Shown here one piece after another: positions 1 to 9,490 of a stretch of 64,000 nt of DNA. Location of the stretch: positions 1 to 64,000 of the forward strand of contig NZ_RCCH01000003.1 of NCBI RefSeq assembly GCF_003663945.1, read 5' to 3'. The DNA is from Lacinutrix venerupis. GTDB taxonomy: Bacteria; Bacteroidota; Bacteroidia; Flavobacteriales; Flavobacteriaceae. Made by a program: the position numbers and the translations under genes. A model generated the notes under the pieces. It had not been told where the DNA came from and made no database searches. It worked only from the letters and a program-made list of their open reading frames with translations. Every line of letters starts with the position of its first letter. The stretch's first letter is position 1.

Positions 1-3000
1 TAATTCGTCTTCTCGTAAACTTTTACTCCATTTCTATTAAATATAGTTAAGCTTTGAACATCGAAACTACTTAAATCAAACGTGTCATTCTTCTGGTCTC
101 CGTTTGGTGAAATACCTTGTGGAATTATACATGATTCTAGTTCATCTACAAAAATATCTTCGCTTGCTGTACAACCTGTTTCGTTAAACATTACTTCAAT
201 TGTATATGTTCCAGATGTTAATACATTATCTATAGTTAAATCTGTTTGTCCAGAAACTAATACACCTTCATTATACCAAGTAATTGTTACTTCAGATTCC
301 GAATAATTATCTGCTATTGCTGTTACAGTGATTGGAACTGTAGCGTTAGGGCATACTTCGTAGTTAATAGCAGAATCAAAAGTTGTTACTGGTGATATGC
401 CAAATGCTAAATTAAACGTTGTTGTTTCAAAACAACCGCTTGAAGCATCTTCTACTCTTACATATATAGTTTGAGCTCCTCCATCAAAATCAGATGGGTT
501 AGTAATAGCATTTGTACTTGCTTCAGCATCTGCTAAATTAGTATGATACGAGAAGTTGAATCCTGTTTGGTTATTAATTATTACTGCTTCGTTAGAGGTT
601 AAATCGTAATTAGAAATACCATCTTCGTCATCATCACAACCAAGAATGTCTTCAGCTTGAACAAGAACAGGTTTTGGTGCTAATGCTAAGTTAAAAGTAC
701 CAACCTTAAAACAACCAGTGGTATCATTCTCTATTCTATAATAAATTATAGTTGGAGGAGTGCTTTGGTAAGCTGTTGGGTTAGCTATTGCATTTGTTTC
801 AGCTTCAGCATCGGCTTGAGTTTCGTAATAAGTTACGGATACATCGGTTTGAGTACCAATAATTGATGCTTCGTTTTCGGTAATATCAAAGAAAGCCTGA
901 CCTGTATTATCTGTGTCACAACCAAGAACGTCTGGTAACGAATCTGGTGACTCAGGACTTGGGAAGAATTCTACAATAATATTATCTATAACAAAACAAG
1001 AAGCATTCTGGTTTAAAACTATTTCTACTTGATAAGTGTTAGTTTCTGTAACTTCTAGTGTTAATCCATCTTCAGGAAGCCCAGTAGTTTCATTTATAAT
1101 AGGCTCTTGAATCATAAATTCATCAATTGTGTACCAAGTAATAGTTGCATTATCACCAACAGGTACTCCAATATCTAAAGTTACACTTTCACCTTCACAA
1201 TTTGCGTTTCCGTTTGCTAGAAGAATATCTTCTCCTAAGTCTACTTCACCAATTTCAAAACTAGAAGCTTTTAGGAATACTGCTGAGTCGTAAGCAGTAT
1301 CTCCATCGTCGGCAATAACTAATTTAATATGGTAAGTTCTATTTGGTACTACTGTAGATTGTGCTACTAACGGTACTGTTCTACCAATAAAGTTAGTTGG
1401 GTTAGAGATTGGTGGTAAGCCACCTGCTCCATAGTAAGCATCAAATAATGTCTCGTTAGCTGAAGGGCAACTTGCGTTGTAGGTATTATCTCTAATTGTA
1501 AATACAGAAACTGGTGTTGTTGTTCCTGGTACTACTGCAAGGTTGGTAGTAGTACCTGTTACAGTATCTGTTAATAAGAAAGCAAACGCATCTGAGAATC
1601 CACATTGGAAAGTTCCATACTCTTCGGCAGCAAAAATAAATTCAAAAGACATGTCTTCTATAAATGGAACAAAGTCAAACTCAATAATTGAGGCATTGTT
1701 AGTTGTTCCTTCCATTATCTCTGCTTCTAAGTCGGTATCACCTGGCCAGTTAAAATCACCATCACTTAAATTACCTGTTTCTGGTCCTGGTGCATTTGCA
1801 GCATTACCTGTTGTCATTACAATTCCACTTTCAAAAGGGAATCCAGATCCATTAGCTTCAAAATAACCAATTCCATTATCTGAACCAAAATCTGTTCCTG
1901 TAGAAGAGGTAATATTTGATATTGTAGAACATGGAGAGTTTACTAATACATCTTCAACTAAACCTTGTACAGAATAAATATCATCATTATCATCGTTATC
2001 TCCATTAACATTGTCTGATAATGTTACATAAATTGGAGGTGGAACTGTAAATACACATAAGTCGAAAGTTGTTGTTGTTGGTGTTGAGCCATTAGAGAAT
2101 ACTCTAATATAATATGTATTACCAACAGTAAGGCCATTAACTATATTTTCGTTTGCTGTACTACAGCTTATATTGGTTAAGTTGTTACAATCGGTACCTT
2201 CATATACTCCATGAGATAAAAATGTTGTAGAACCTACAATGTTACTTAAGTTAATTGCATGATCTGTAGATACGGCAACAAAAGAGAACCAAACATCATC
2301 ATTTGGTGTTCCATTACAAGGATTTGCTTGTGTCGACTGTGTAGCTCCATATAAAGAACCACTTGTAAAGTTTGTACAGTTTCCATCAGCATTTGCTGTA
2401 AACATTATTGCTCCATCACATTCATCATTAGCAGGTAATGTTGAAAAAGTTATAGGACCTGTCCAATCGCTAAATCCATCACCAGAAGCACTACAATCTG
2501 ATCTTATATAAATTTCGTATGTTGTTCCAGCTGTAAGTCCATTTTCTGTAACGGTTGTACTTGTTGTAGCTGTACCGTTAGCTGTTGGTATTCCTGTTCC
2601 AACAGGTTGTACAACATATTCCCATGCCGTTTCTCCTGCACCTGGTAACCATGAAATGTCTACAGATGTTTCTGTTATATTAGCTGTTGTTATATTGTTA
2701 GGGAATAAACAAGGAGGTAACTCGTCTATTGTTACATCATCAATCGCAATATCATCATAGAAATCTGTAGGATTTATAACTTCAGAGAATATAAATTGAA
2801 CTTGTATATCTCCTGTAATTGTTAATGTGCTAATATTAATTATAATATATTCCCAGCCATTGGTATTTGTATTGTATGTTGCAACAGGATTCCATGCTGC
2901 TCCATCCCAAACTTCAACGTCTAATTGAGAATTAGCATTTCCTTCATTATCACTTAATAGATAAAAAGATAGAGCTGGTGCTGTTAAAGCAGTTACATCT

Positions 3001-5609
3001 ATAAGAGGAGACACTAATGTTGCTGGAGCATCAGATCCAGAAGAATCTACCCAAGCAAAATAACCATTTGTTGCGGTTGTTCCAGTTATAGTACCGTTAT
3101 TACCTATATGATCGAATCCACCATTATCAGCAAATTCCCAGTTTTCACCACCAAACATTGTCCAACAATCTGGAATAGTACCAGCGTTTTCAAAACCTTC
3201 TGTATAAGGAGCAGTAAATGTTGCGCATTCTGTTGTAAATGTAAATGGACCAATCCAGTCACTAAATTCTGTTCCACAGTCTGCTCTTATATAATATTCG
3301 TAGTCTGTAATAGCTGTTAAACCTGTTGTTGTATATGGATTAGTTGTTGCAGCATCTCCGGCTCCAGTAGGAGTTCCTGTTCCAGGAGCTTGAACAACAA
3401 CTTCCCATGCTGTTTCAATACCATTAGAAACCCAAGATAATGTAGCTGTAGTATCAGTTGTACTGTCAACAGCTAAGTTAGATGGGTTAGCGCATGTTGG
3501 TAACTCATCGAAAGTAACATCATCAATTGCGATATCATCATAAAAATCGGTTGGTGTAATAACTTCAGAAAAAATGAATCGTGCTTGAACATCTCCTGTA
3601 ATTGTAAGTGTACTTAAATTTATTATTTTTTCTTCCCAACCGCTTGTGTTTGTATTATATGTGCCCATTAAATTCCAAGCGGCACCATCCCAAACCTCTA
3701 CATCTAATTGAGAATTATCATTTCCTTCATTATCACTTATTTCGTAAAATGATAATGCTGGAGTAGTTAAGCCAGATACATCTACAAAAGGAGTGGTTAA
3801 TGTTGCTGGAGCACTAGATCCAGAAGAATCTACCCATGCAAAATAATTATTTGTTGCAGTTGTTCCAGTAATTGTACCATTATCTCCAATGTGGTTAAAA
3901 CCAGGATCATCATCAAAGAGCCAGTCTTCTCCACCATCCATTGTCCAACATAATGGAATAACTCCTCCGTTTTCAAATCCTTCTGTGTAAGGAGCTACAA
4001 ATGTTGTACATTCTGTATCAAAAGTTAATGGTCCAATCCAATCACTAAAATCACCTCCACCACAATCTGCTCTAACATAATATTCGTATGTTGTTGCTGG
4101 TGTTAATGCTGTTGCTGTATATGGATTAGTTGTTGCAGCATCTCCAGCTCCAGTAGGAATTCCTGTTCCAGGAGCTTGTATTGCTACTTCCCAAGCTGTT
4201 TCTGTACCGTTAGAAACCCATGATAATGTTGCAGTAGTTGCTGCTGTAGCGTCTACAGCTAAGTTTGATGGGTTAACACATGATGGTAATTCATCAAAAG
4301 TAACATCATCTATTGCAATATCATCATAAAAATCTAATGGCGTAATAACTTCAGAAAAAATAAATCTTGCTTGTACATCTCCAGTAATATTAAGAGTACT
4401 AATGTTAATTGTACGTTGTTCCCAACCACTTGTGTTTGTGTTATATGTTGCCATTAAATTCCAAGCGGCTCCATCCCAAACTTCTACATCTAGTTGTGAA
4501 TTATCATTTCCTTCATTATCACTAATTTCATAAAATGTAATAGCTGGAGTTGTTAGTCCAGAAACATCTACTAAAGGAGTAGTTAATGTTCTTGCACCAA
4601 GATCTCCTGAAGAATCTGCCCATGCAAAATATCCGTTTGTAGCTGTATTACCAGTTATTGTTCCATTGTCTCCAATGTGGTTAAAACCTGGAGCATCATC
4701 AAAGAACCAATCTTGACCTCCATCCATCGACCAACATAAAGGTATTGCACCTCCGTTATCGAAACCTTCTGTATATGGTGCTATAAAAGTTGTACATTCT
4801 GTTGTGAAATTTATTGGACCAATCCAAATACTGTAATCACCACCACCACAATCTGCTCTTACAAAAGCTTCATAATTTGTAGCTGGTGTTAAACCTGATG
4901 CTAAATATGGATTGTTTGTTGATGTTGCAGTGCCAGATCCGGTAGGAAAACCTGTTCCTTGAGGCTGCACAGCAACTTCCCAAGCCGTTTCAGTTCCTCC
5001 TGCTGTCCAAGAAAAATTTGCTTCTGTTGCAGTTGTATTAATAAGAGTTAAGTTATCTGGATTAGGACAAGTAGCATTGTAAATAATAACATTATCAATT
5101 AACCAATACCAAGCCCAAATATTGTTGTCATCATACACAAAACGAACTTGCATTGCACTGTTAGAATATGCTGTAAGATCAATGTGTTGTTCATCTGGTG
5201 TTGCAAAAGTACCAGCATCTGCCGATTGTGTTAAAACAGCAACCCAAGCACTACCATCCCAAACTTCTACAGTGGCAGTATCTGTACTACCATTATTAAA
5301 GTATTGAGTGAAATCTAAAAAAATAGCAGTGGCTCCTGTTGTATCAAAAGTTGGAGAGGTTAATGTTTCGAATAACAGTGTACCATTTCCATTTGCATCA
5401 CTATCTACAATAGCAGCATTTGTACCATCAAGGCTGTTGTTTGCAAATCCTTGTTGTCCAGAAATCCAGGAATCTCCAGTGGCATCACCACCATCATCTA
5501 TAGTCCAAGATGCTGGAATTTCTGTGTCAAAATTTTCGGTTAAATAAGTTTGAGCATTTATTGATAAACTTATTAAAAGTAAAATCAACAATAAAGTAAT
5601 CTTTTTCAT
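1..5609 (-). CDS. Giant modular secreted adhesin, T9SS type B cargo (3' end outside window)
   Basis: The frame is open from ATG at 5609 to the window edge (1869 codons). A signal peptide ends in ...LSINAQ (residues 1-20). Next come a MAM/choice-of-anchor-J-like module (about 25-175), then alternating fibronectin-III-like modules (starting near 177, 440, 701, 964) and MAM-like modules (starting near 270, 531, 793); the last three MAM/FN3 pairs are near copies with a DNA period of about 785 bp. A PPC-like domain (about 1057-1190) is followed by a choice-of-anchor L domain (about 1215-1450, with the FAAEEYGTF core), Ig-like sequence and two LGCD-type repeats (about 1553-1730). The visible end has PQGISPNGDQKNDTF and the IFNRNG strand typical of the gliding-motility-associated C-terminal domain, which directs type IX secretion (type B). 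Known of the family: surface-attached or released adhesins. The ligand is unknown. The last few residues lie upstream of position 1. Confidence 0.9.
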   Translation of the reverse strand, partial: MKKITLLLILLLISLSINAQTYLTENFDTEIPASWTIDDGGDATGDSWISGQQGFANNSLDGTNAAIVDSDANGNGTLLFETLTSPTFDTTGATAIFLDFTQYFNNGSTDTATVEVWDGSAWVAVLTQSADAGTFATPDEQHIDLTAYSNSAMQVRFVYDDNNIWAWYWLIDNVIIYNATCPNPDNLTLINTTATEANFSWTAGGTETAWEVAVQPQGTGFPTGSGTATSTNNPYLASGLTPATNYEAFVRADCGGGDYSIWIGPINFTTECTTFIAPYTEGFDNGGAIPLCWSMDGGQDWFFDDAPGFNHIGDNGTITGNTATNGYFAWADSSGDLGARTLTTPLVDVSGLTTPAITFYEISDNEGNDNSQLDVEVWDGAAWNLMATYNTNTSGWEQRTINISTLNITGDVQARFIFSEVITPLDFYDDIAIDDVTFDELPSCVNPSNLAVDATAATTATLSWVSNGTETAWEVAIQAPGTGIPTGAGDAATTNPYTATALTPATTYEYYVRADCGGGDFSDWIGPLTFDTECTTFVAPYTEGFENGGVIPLCWTMDGGEDWLFDDDPGFNHIGDNGTITGTTATNNYFAWVDSSGSSAPATLTTPFVDVSGLTTPALSFYEISDNEGNDNSQLDVEVWDGAAWNLMGTYNTNTSGWEEKIINLSTLTITGDVQARFIFSEVITPTDFYDDIAIDDVTFDELPTCANPSNLAVDSTTDTTATLSWVSNGIETAWEVVVQAPGTGTPTGAGDAATTNPYTTTGLTAITDYEYYIRADCGTEFSDWIGPFTFTTECATFTAPYTEGFENAGTIPDCWTMFGGENWEFADNGGFDHIGNNGTITGTTATNGYFAWVDSSGSDAPATLVSPLIDVTALTAPALSFYLLSDNEGNANSQLDVEVWDGAAWNPVATYNTNTNGWEYIIINISTLTITGDIQVQFIFSEVINPTDFYDDIAIDDVTIDELPPCLFPNNITTANITETSVDISWLPGAGETAWEYVVQPVGTGIPTANGTATTSTTVTENGLTAGTTYEIYIRSDCSASGDGFSDWTGPITFSTLPANDECDGAIMFTANADGNCTNFTSGSLYGATQSTQANPCNGTPNDDVWFSFVAVSTDHAINLSNIVGSTTFLSHGVYEGTDCNNLTNISCSTANENIVNGLTVGNTYYIRVFSNGSTPTTTTFDLCVFTVPPPIYVTLSDNVNGDNDDNDDIYSVQGLVEDVLVNSPCSTISNITSSTGTDFGSDNGIGYFEANGSGFPFESGIVMTTGNAANAPGPETGNLSDGDFNWPGDTDLEAEIMEGTTNNASIIEFDFVPFIEDMSFEFIFAAEEYGTFQCGFSDAFAFLLTDTVTGTTTNLAVVPGTTTPVSVFTIRDNTYNASCPSANETLFDAYYGAGGLPPISNPTNFIGRTVPLVAQSTVVPNRTYHIKLVIADDGDTAYDSAVFLKASSFEIGEVDLGEDILLANGNANCEGESVTLDIGVPVGDNATITWYTIDEFMIQEPIINETTGLPEDGLTLEVTETNTYQVEIVLNQNASCFVIDNIIVEFFPSPESPDSLPDVLGCDTDNTGQAFFDITENEASIIGTQTDVSVTYYETQADAEAETNAIANPTAYQSTPPTIIYYRIENDTTGCFKVGTFNLALAPKPVLVQAEDILGCDDDEDGISNYDLTSNEAVIINNQTGFNFSYHTNLADAEASTNAITNPSDFDGGAQTIYVRVEDASSGCFETTTFNLAFGISPVTTFDSAINYEVCPNATVPITVTAIADNYSESEVTITWYNEGVLVSGQTDLTIDNVLTSGTYTIEVMFNETGCTASEDIFVDELESCIIPQGISPNGDQKNDTFDLSSFDVQSLTIFNRNGVKVYEKTN

Positions 5610-5767
5610 TATATGATCAGTGTTAGTATGTTATTAAAACAAGAATTGATTGTTAAATATATGCTAATTTATTACATATCTTGTTACAGATAGACGTAAT
5701 GCATTCTTTTTCGATGAAGTGATACATTATGAACTAAAATTTTCAAGTATTCAATATTATTCTAAAA

Positions 5768-8119
5768 TTATTGACTAATCTCTAAGTTTATTCGGGATTC
5801 ATTGCCAACTTGATCTATGGCGGTAATGGTGTGTTTACCTTCTAAAGGCTTGATTGCAATATCGTGAATTTCAGTGGTTTTTCCTATGTATTTATTGTCA
5901 ATATACCAATAAACAGTGCTCATTTTTTTTGAATGTGCAATCTTTAAAATGAGCTCGTTAGTTTCTTCGTTAAAATCCTTAGGAAGGAAAATTTTTGCAT
6001 TGTTTTTTGGGTATATAAATTGCATTTTTTCATCTTCTATAGCAATACAATCATTTCTAAATCGAGGAAGTGTTTTGTAAAATGGATTTTTACTCCTATA
6101 ATAATATTCCATTAAAGGAGGAAGCACAAACCATGAGGTGTTTTTTATGTTGTTTATTGTTTCGCATGAAGTGTTTACTTGATAGCTTTTAGAATTGTCT
6201 AAGTGAATTAATTTATGGTACGGACATGGTTTGGTTTTAAGTCCGCTATTTTGAACAAATGTTTTTAAGCTGTGTTCGCAATATTGTCCGGCTCTATAAC
6301 CACTTTGTTTACATATATTTATTTCTGTCATTTCATCAAAAGGTTTGGCAAACCATTCGCTATTTGGTAACAAATCGAAAACATCAAACAAGATGGGAGC
6401 AGCAGCTTCTACGCCAACTAAACCAGGTCGTCCTTCGCCATCTGCATTACCAACCCAAACACCAACCACATAATCTTTTGTAGTGCCAATTGCCCAAGCG
6501 TCTCGAAAACCAAAACTGGTTCCTGTTTTCCATGCTATTTGTTTTGAATCATCAAAAAACTCCCAATTTTCGTCACCTTCAGGCCTGTTTACTTGCTTTA
6601 AACTTTCGTAAGTAAGGTAAATTGATGCAGCGTCAAATAATGTTTTTTCTGTAGATTTTTTTCCGAAGTCCATATTTTCCGAAGCTAAAAAAGTAGGTTC
6701 ACAAAATTCATTTGAAAAATATTCGCTTGATGTTTCGTTAAAATGATTTAAAGTTGAAGAAAAACTAGCGTAGCTTTTACACAAATCCCACAAATTACTT
6801 TCGGCACCACCAAGAATTAAAGATAAACCGTAGTGGTTTGCATTGTATTTTATGTCTTTCAGTTTTAAATCTTTTAAATAATGATGAAATCTATCTAACC
6901 CAAAATCTTTAAGCATTCTTACTGCGGGAACGTTTAAAGAGCGCGACAATGCGCGGCTTGCAGGAACTGCACCATCAAATTCTTTATTGTAGTTTTCTGG
7001 CACATAACTTCCAAATTGAGTAGGAACATCTGCCACAAGAGTGTTTGGTAATAAATCACCTGCATCTAGCATGGCGGCATAAAGAAATGGTTTTAAAATA
7101 CTACCTGTACTTCTGGGTTTAGTAATAACATCCACATCTTTCTGGTTTTTTTTATCTGTTGGTGCATTACCAATGTAAGTTAATACTTGGCGTGTTTTTA
7201 CATCTAAAACTAGAACTGAAATATTATGAATTTCATTTTGTTTTAATAAGTTATAATGGTTGTGAACCACATTATTTGCTTGTTGCTGTAGTTTGTAATT
7301 TATTGTTGTTTTTATGCGTTCTCCAGAATTAGATTTTACTATTTTTTGAAGTAAATGTGGTGCGATTTGCGGTAATGGATACGGTTTTTGAGGTAAACCT
7401 TCTGCAATAGACAAATTATAAGTTAGAGAATCTATTATTTTATTTTGAAGGAGTTTTTGTAATAATCTGTTTCTTTTTTTTAATAATCTCTCTTGATTTT
7501 TCCCAGGATAAATTAAGCTTGGTGCATTAGGTAAAACAGCTAAAGTTGCACTTTCTGCCCACGATAATTCGTGCGGATTTCTATTAAAATAGCGCCAAGA
7601 TGCAGCATCAACGCCAACTACATTGCCTCCAAAAGGAGCGTAGCTAGAATAGTATGCTAAAATCTCATCTTTGCTTTCGCGAATTTCTAAACGTGTAGCA
7701 AGAATAATTTCTTTAATTTTTTCTAAATAAGTTCGCGATTGTCCTTTTCGTGATAAGCGAATAACTTGTTGAGTTAATGTGCTTCCGCCTCGTTTTATTG
7801 CTCCAGAATTAATGTTTTGTTTTAGTGCTTTAAATATTGAAACAGGATTAAAACCAGGATGTTTGTAGAAATACTCATCTTCAAAATTAATAATACAGGT
7901 TTTAAATTTTTCTGGCACACTATCGTTTTTAGGAAATCGCCATTGGCCATCTTTGGCAATTTGTGCGCCTAATAATGTGTTGTTGCTACTTGTAATTACC
8001 GTTGCTGTTGGATCTTTAAAGAGTTGCTTTGGTAAACAAAAGTAATAGACAAGCAAAAGTATAACGATAATTACCGACTTGATTTTGTGCTTTTTTATGT
8101 AGGCAAATGCTTTATTCAT
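5768..8119 (-). CDS. pbpC: Penicillin-binding protein 1C (bifunctional transglycosylase/transpeptidase)
   Basis: This is a peptidoglycan synthase anchored by one N-terminal membrane helix (about residues 13-29). The GT51 transglycosylase domain shows the EDEYFYKHPG motif with catalytic Glu80, and GGSTLTQQ at 111-118. The transpeptidase domain has the three serine-acyltransferase motifs: SILK (Ser340-Lys343), SLN (394-396) and KTG (531-533). The last ~85 residues match the BiPBP C-terminal domain specific to PBP1C. The 783-aa length is normal. The start lies 2 bp after the preceding gene's stop, so translation is probably coupled in one transcript with the A2M block upstream. In enterobacteria pbpC also neighbours the alpha-2-macroglobulin gene yfhM, so the pairing supports both calls. 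PBP1C binds few beta-lactams in E. coli and is thought to act in wall repair. Confidence 0.95.
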   Translation of the reverse strand: MNKAFAYIKKHKIKSVIIVILLLVYYFCLPKQLFKDPTATVITSSNNTLLGAQIAKDGQWRFPKNDSVPEKFKTCIINFEDEYFYKHPGFNPVSIFKALKQNINSGAIKRGGSTLTQQVIRLSRKGQSRTYLEKIKEIILATRLEIRESKDEILAYYSSYAPFGGNVVGVDAASWRYFNRNPHELSWAESATLAVLPNAPSLIYPGKNQERLLKKRNRLLQKLLQNKIIDSLTYNLSIAEGLPQKPYPLPQIAPHLLQKIVKSNSGERIKTTINYKLQQQANNVVHNHYNLLKQNEIHNISVLVLDVKTRQVLTYIGNAPTDKKNQKDVDVITKPRSTGSILKPFLYAAMLDAGDLLPNTLVADVPTQFGSYVPENYNKEFDGAVPASRALSRSLNVPAVRMLKDFGLDRFHHYLKDLKLKDIKYNANHYGLSLILGGAESNLWDLCKSYASFSSTLNHFNETSSEYFSNEFCEPTFLASENMDFGKKSTEKTLFDAASIYLTYESLKQVNRPEGDENWEFFDDSKQIAWKTGTSFGFRDAWAIGTTKDYVVGVWVGNADGEGRPGLVGVEAAAPILFDVFDLLPNSEWFAKPFDEMTEINICKQSGYRAGQYCEHSLKTFVQNSGLKTKPCPYHKLIHLDNSKSYQVNTSCETINNIKNTSWFVLPPLMEYYYRSKNPFYKTLPRFRNDCIAIEDEKMQFIYPKNNAKIFLPKDFNEETNELILKIAHSKKMSTVYWYIDNKYIGKTTEIHDIAIKPLEGKHTITAIDQVGNESRINLEISQ

Positions 8120-8121
8120 TT

Positions 8122-8439
8122 TTATTCTTGCATGCGCTTGAAAGTGTATTCACGCTCCACTTTACAAATTTTTACATTGTACCAAGAGTACCAATCTTTA
8201 ATCCCTTTTTGTTGTGCAATTACATGATCTGTTTGTTGTTTCCAGAGTTGTATTGCTTCTAAGTTTTCCCAATAACTAACAGTGATTCCTACCTTGTTTC
8301 TTGCAGAATCTATGCTAATAAAACCAGTTTGTGTTTTAGCTAAAGTTTCCATTAATTCTGCCATTTCACTGTAACCGTTGTCGCCTTCAGTTCTAGTAGA
8401 AGTAAAAATCACTGCGTAGTATGGTTTAAAGTTTTTCAT
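8122..8439 (-). CDS. Antibiotic biosynthesis monooxygenase (ABM)-fold protein
   Basis: 105-aa cytosolic protein with no signal peptide. The pattern YAVIFTSTR...M..LA..Q.GF..I.SAR...GITVSYW.N.EAI..WK is that of the dimeric alpha/beta-barrel ABM family: a beta strand, an amphipathic helix, a second strand with the SYW motif, then a helix ending in ...W. Such proteins are stand-alone monooxygenases or haem-degrading-like folds, and many have no known substrate. The conserved catalytic Asn/His/Trp set of IsdG-type enzymes cannot be assigned here. It lies between the SH3 protein and pbpC on the same strand and stops 2 bp before the pbpC start, so it is co-transcribed, although no functional link to the cell wall is evident. 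A short inverted repeat (8444-8466) lies just upstream of its start. Confidence 0.75.
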   Translation of the reverse strand: MKNFKPYYAVIFTSTRTEGDNGYSEMAELMETLAKTQTGFISIDSARNKVGITVSYWENLEAIQLWKQQTDHVIAQQKGIKDWYSWYNVKICKVEREYTFKRMQE

Positions 8440-8443
8440 CTTT

Positions 8444-8466
8444 AGTTTCCGAGAAAGCGGAAATCT
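8444..8466. repeat. Short inverted repeat, TTTCCG/CGGAAA type
   Basis: Arms TTTCCG (8446-8451) and CGGAAA (8458-8463) flank a 6-nt spacer in the gap between the SH3 gene and the ABM gene. Similar elements occur at 9467-9488 and 51338-51360, always between genes. They resemble the small GGAAAT/ATTTCC palindromes I remember from flavobacterial intergenic regions. No T-run follows directly on the minus strand, so it is not a convincing terminator. Confidence 0.5.
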
Positions 8467-8473
8467 TTTTTAA

Positions 8474-9337
8474 TTAATTTTCGTGTTTTGGTACTGTAAA
8501 TGTTACTGTTTTTTCAGTAATATTATCGTCGAAACCTGTTAATACAAATTTTAAAAATACTTGATTTGTTGACACGCTAATAGGAAACTGATGGGTATTA
8601 CTTATATTTTCGATGTTTTTCATCCAGCTTTCTCCACATTTTTCTGCAACAATAGTTTTTAAATCTTCAATGGTAAAAGGCACAAATTGTTTTGTGTCTG
8701 CTTCGGTGTAAGTTAATGTTTCGAACCTTGTTTTGTTTATTTTTTTAATTGGTTTCCAGTCCGATTGAAATTGTTTCCACTCACTTAAATCGCAAAGAGA
8801 ATCTTCATCTAAGATATTTATTGTGTTTTGATAGCGCTGTAAAATTTTTACACTTTTATAATTGTTATTTTTAACTTCAATGGTTTTTTTACCAGGAGTA
8901 TTTTTAACATGTATATCTATGTTAAGATTGTTTTTTGTTGTTAAATCTTGCAATTCGTCGTCGTTATAAATAGCTAAATTTTTAATATGAATATCTGCTT
9001 CGGTGAGTTTAATATTCACAATTTTAGCCATTTTATTTTCAGATAAAAAACCATTAAAAACATAGCCTTTTAAATCTTGATAGCCATTCATTTTTATTTT
9101 TACCCATTCGCCTTCAACTTTTTTGCCTTGGTCTAGAATTACCAGTTTTTTATCTGTTTTTTCTACAACCTCAACAGCTTCGTTATACATTAATTTCCCT
9201 AGTTTAGAAGCACCAATATCCGGAAGCTCTCTAACCGTTAAACCGCTGTCTGCTGTTACGTAAGCATAGTCTTGACTGTAGCCAAGTGTTACAAATAATA
9301 ATACAATTGCTGTGATAAAATGTTTTGTCGTTTTCAT
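8474..9337 (-). CDS. Secreted SH3-domain protein of unknown function
   Basis: 287 aa. The N-terminus MKTTKHFITAIVLLFVTLGYSQ is a signal peptide, so the protein is periplasmic or exported. Residues about 24-95 (AYVTADSGLTVRELPD...KLGKLMYNEAVEVVEK...GEWVKIKMNG...GYVFNGFLS) form a bacterial SH3 domain, a fold that often binds cell-wall peptides. The remainder, about 100-287, is lysine/asparagine-rich and matches nothing I recognise. The gene sits between the alpha-2-macroglobulin gene (153 bp upstream) and the ABM gene (34 bp downstream), in the same direction as pbpC. Being encoded with A2M and PBP1C suggests, by inference only, an envelope or wall-surveillance role. Confidence 0.7.
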   Translation of the reverse strand: MKTTKHFITAIVLLFVTLGYSQDYAYVTADSGLTVRELPDIGASKLGKLMYNEAVEVVEKTDKKLVILDQGKKVEGEWVKIKMNGYQDLKGYVFNGFLSENKMAKIVNIKLTEADIHIKNLAIYNDDELQDLTTKNNLNIDIHVKNTPGKKTIEVKNNNYKSVKILQRYQNTINILDEDSLCDLSEWKQFQSDWKPIKKINKTRFETLTYTEADTKQFVPFTIEDLKTIVAEKCGESWMKNIENISNTHQFPISVSTNQVFLKFVLTGFDDNITEKTVTFTVPKHEN

Positions 9338-9466
9338 AATGTTTTGTTTTTAAATTAATATGACAGTTAAACATTTTAGTTGGTTTGTTATCACCTGAAA
9401 GCGGTTTAATAAAGCGTCCTTTATTGTCTTCAATTTCAAATCATAGTGGTTTTTTTTTGTTTTTTA

Positions 9467-9488
9467 GATTCCTGCTTGCGCAGGAATT
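9467..9488. repeat. Palindrome ATTCCTGC-TTGC-GCAGGAAT
   Basis: A perfect 8-bp inverted repeat (9468-9475 and 9480-9487) with a 4-nt loop lies just downstream of the A2M stop. It could serve as a weak hairpin terminator, but the minus-strand continuation is A-rich rather than T-rich. It belongs with the related repeats at 8444 and 51338; short palindromes of this kind are frequent in flavobacterial intergenic DNA as I recall. Confidence 0.55.
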
Positions 9489-9490
9489 TG

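Noticed and set aside
2700-5050. CRISPR-like array suggested by regular repeats
   Set aside because: The period is about 785 bp and the repeats are in-frame protein modules of the adhesin, not short direct repeats with unique spacers.
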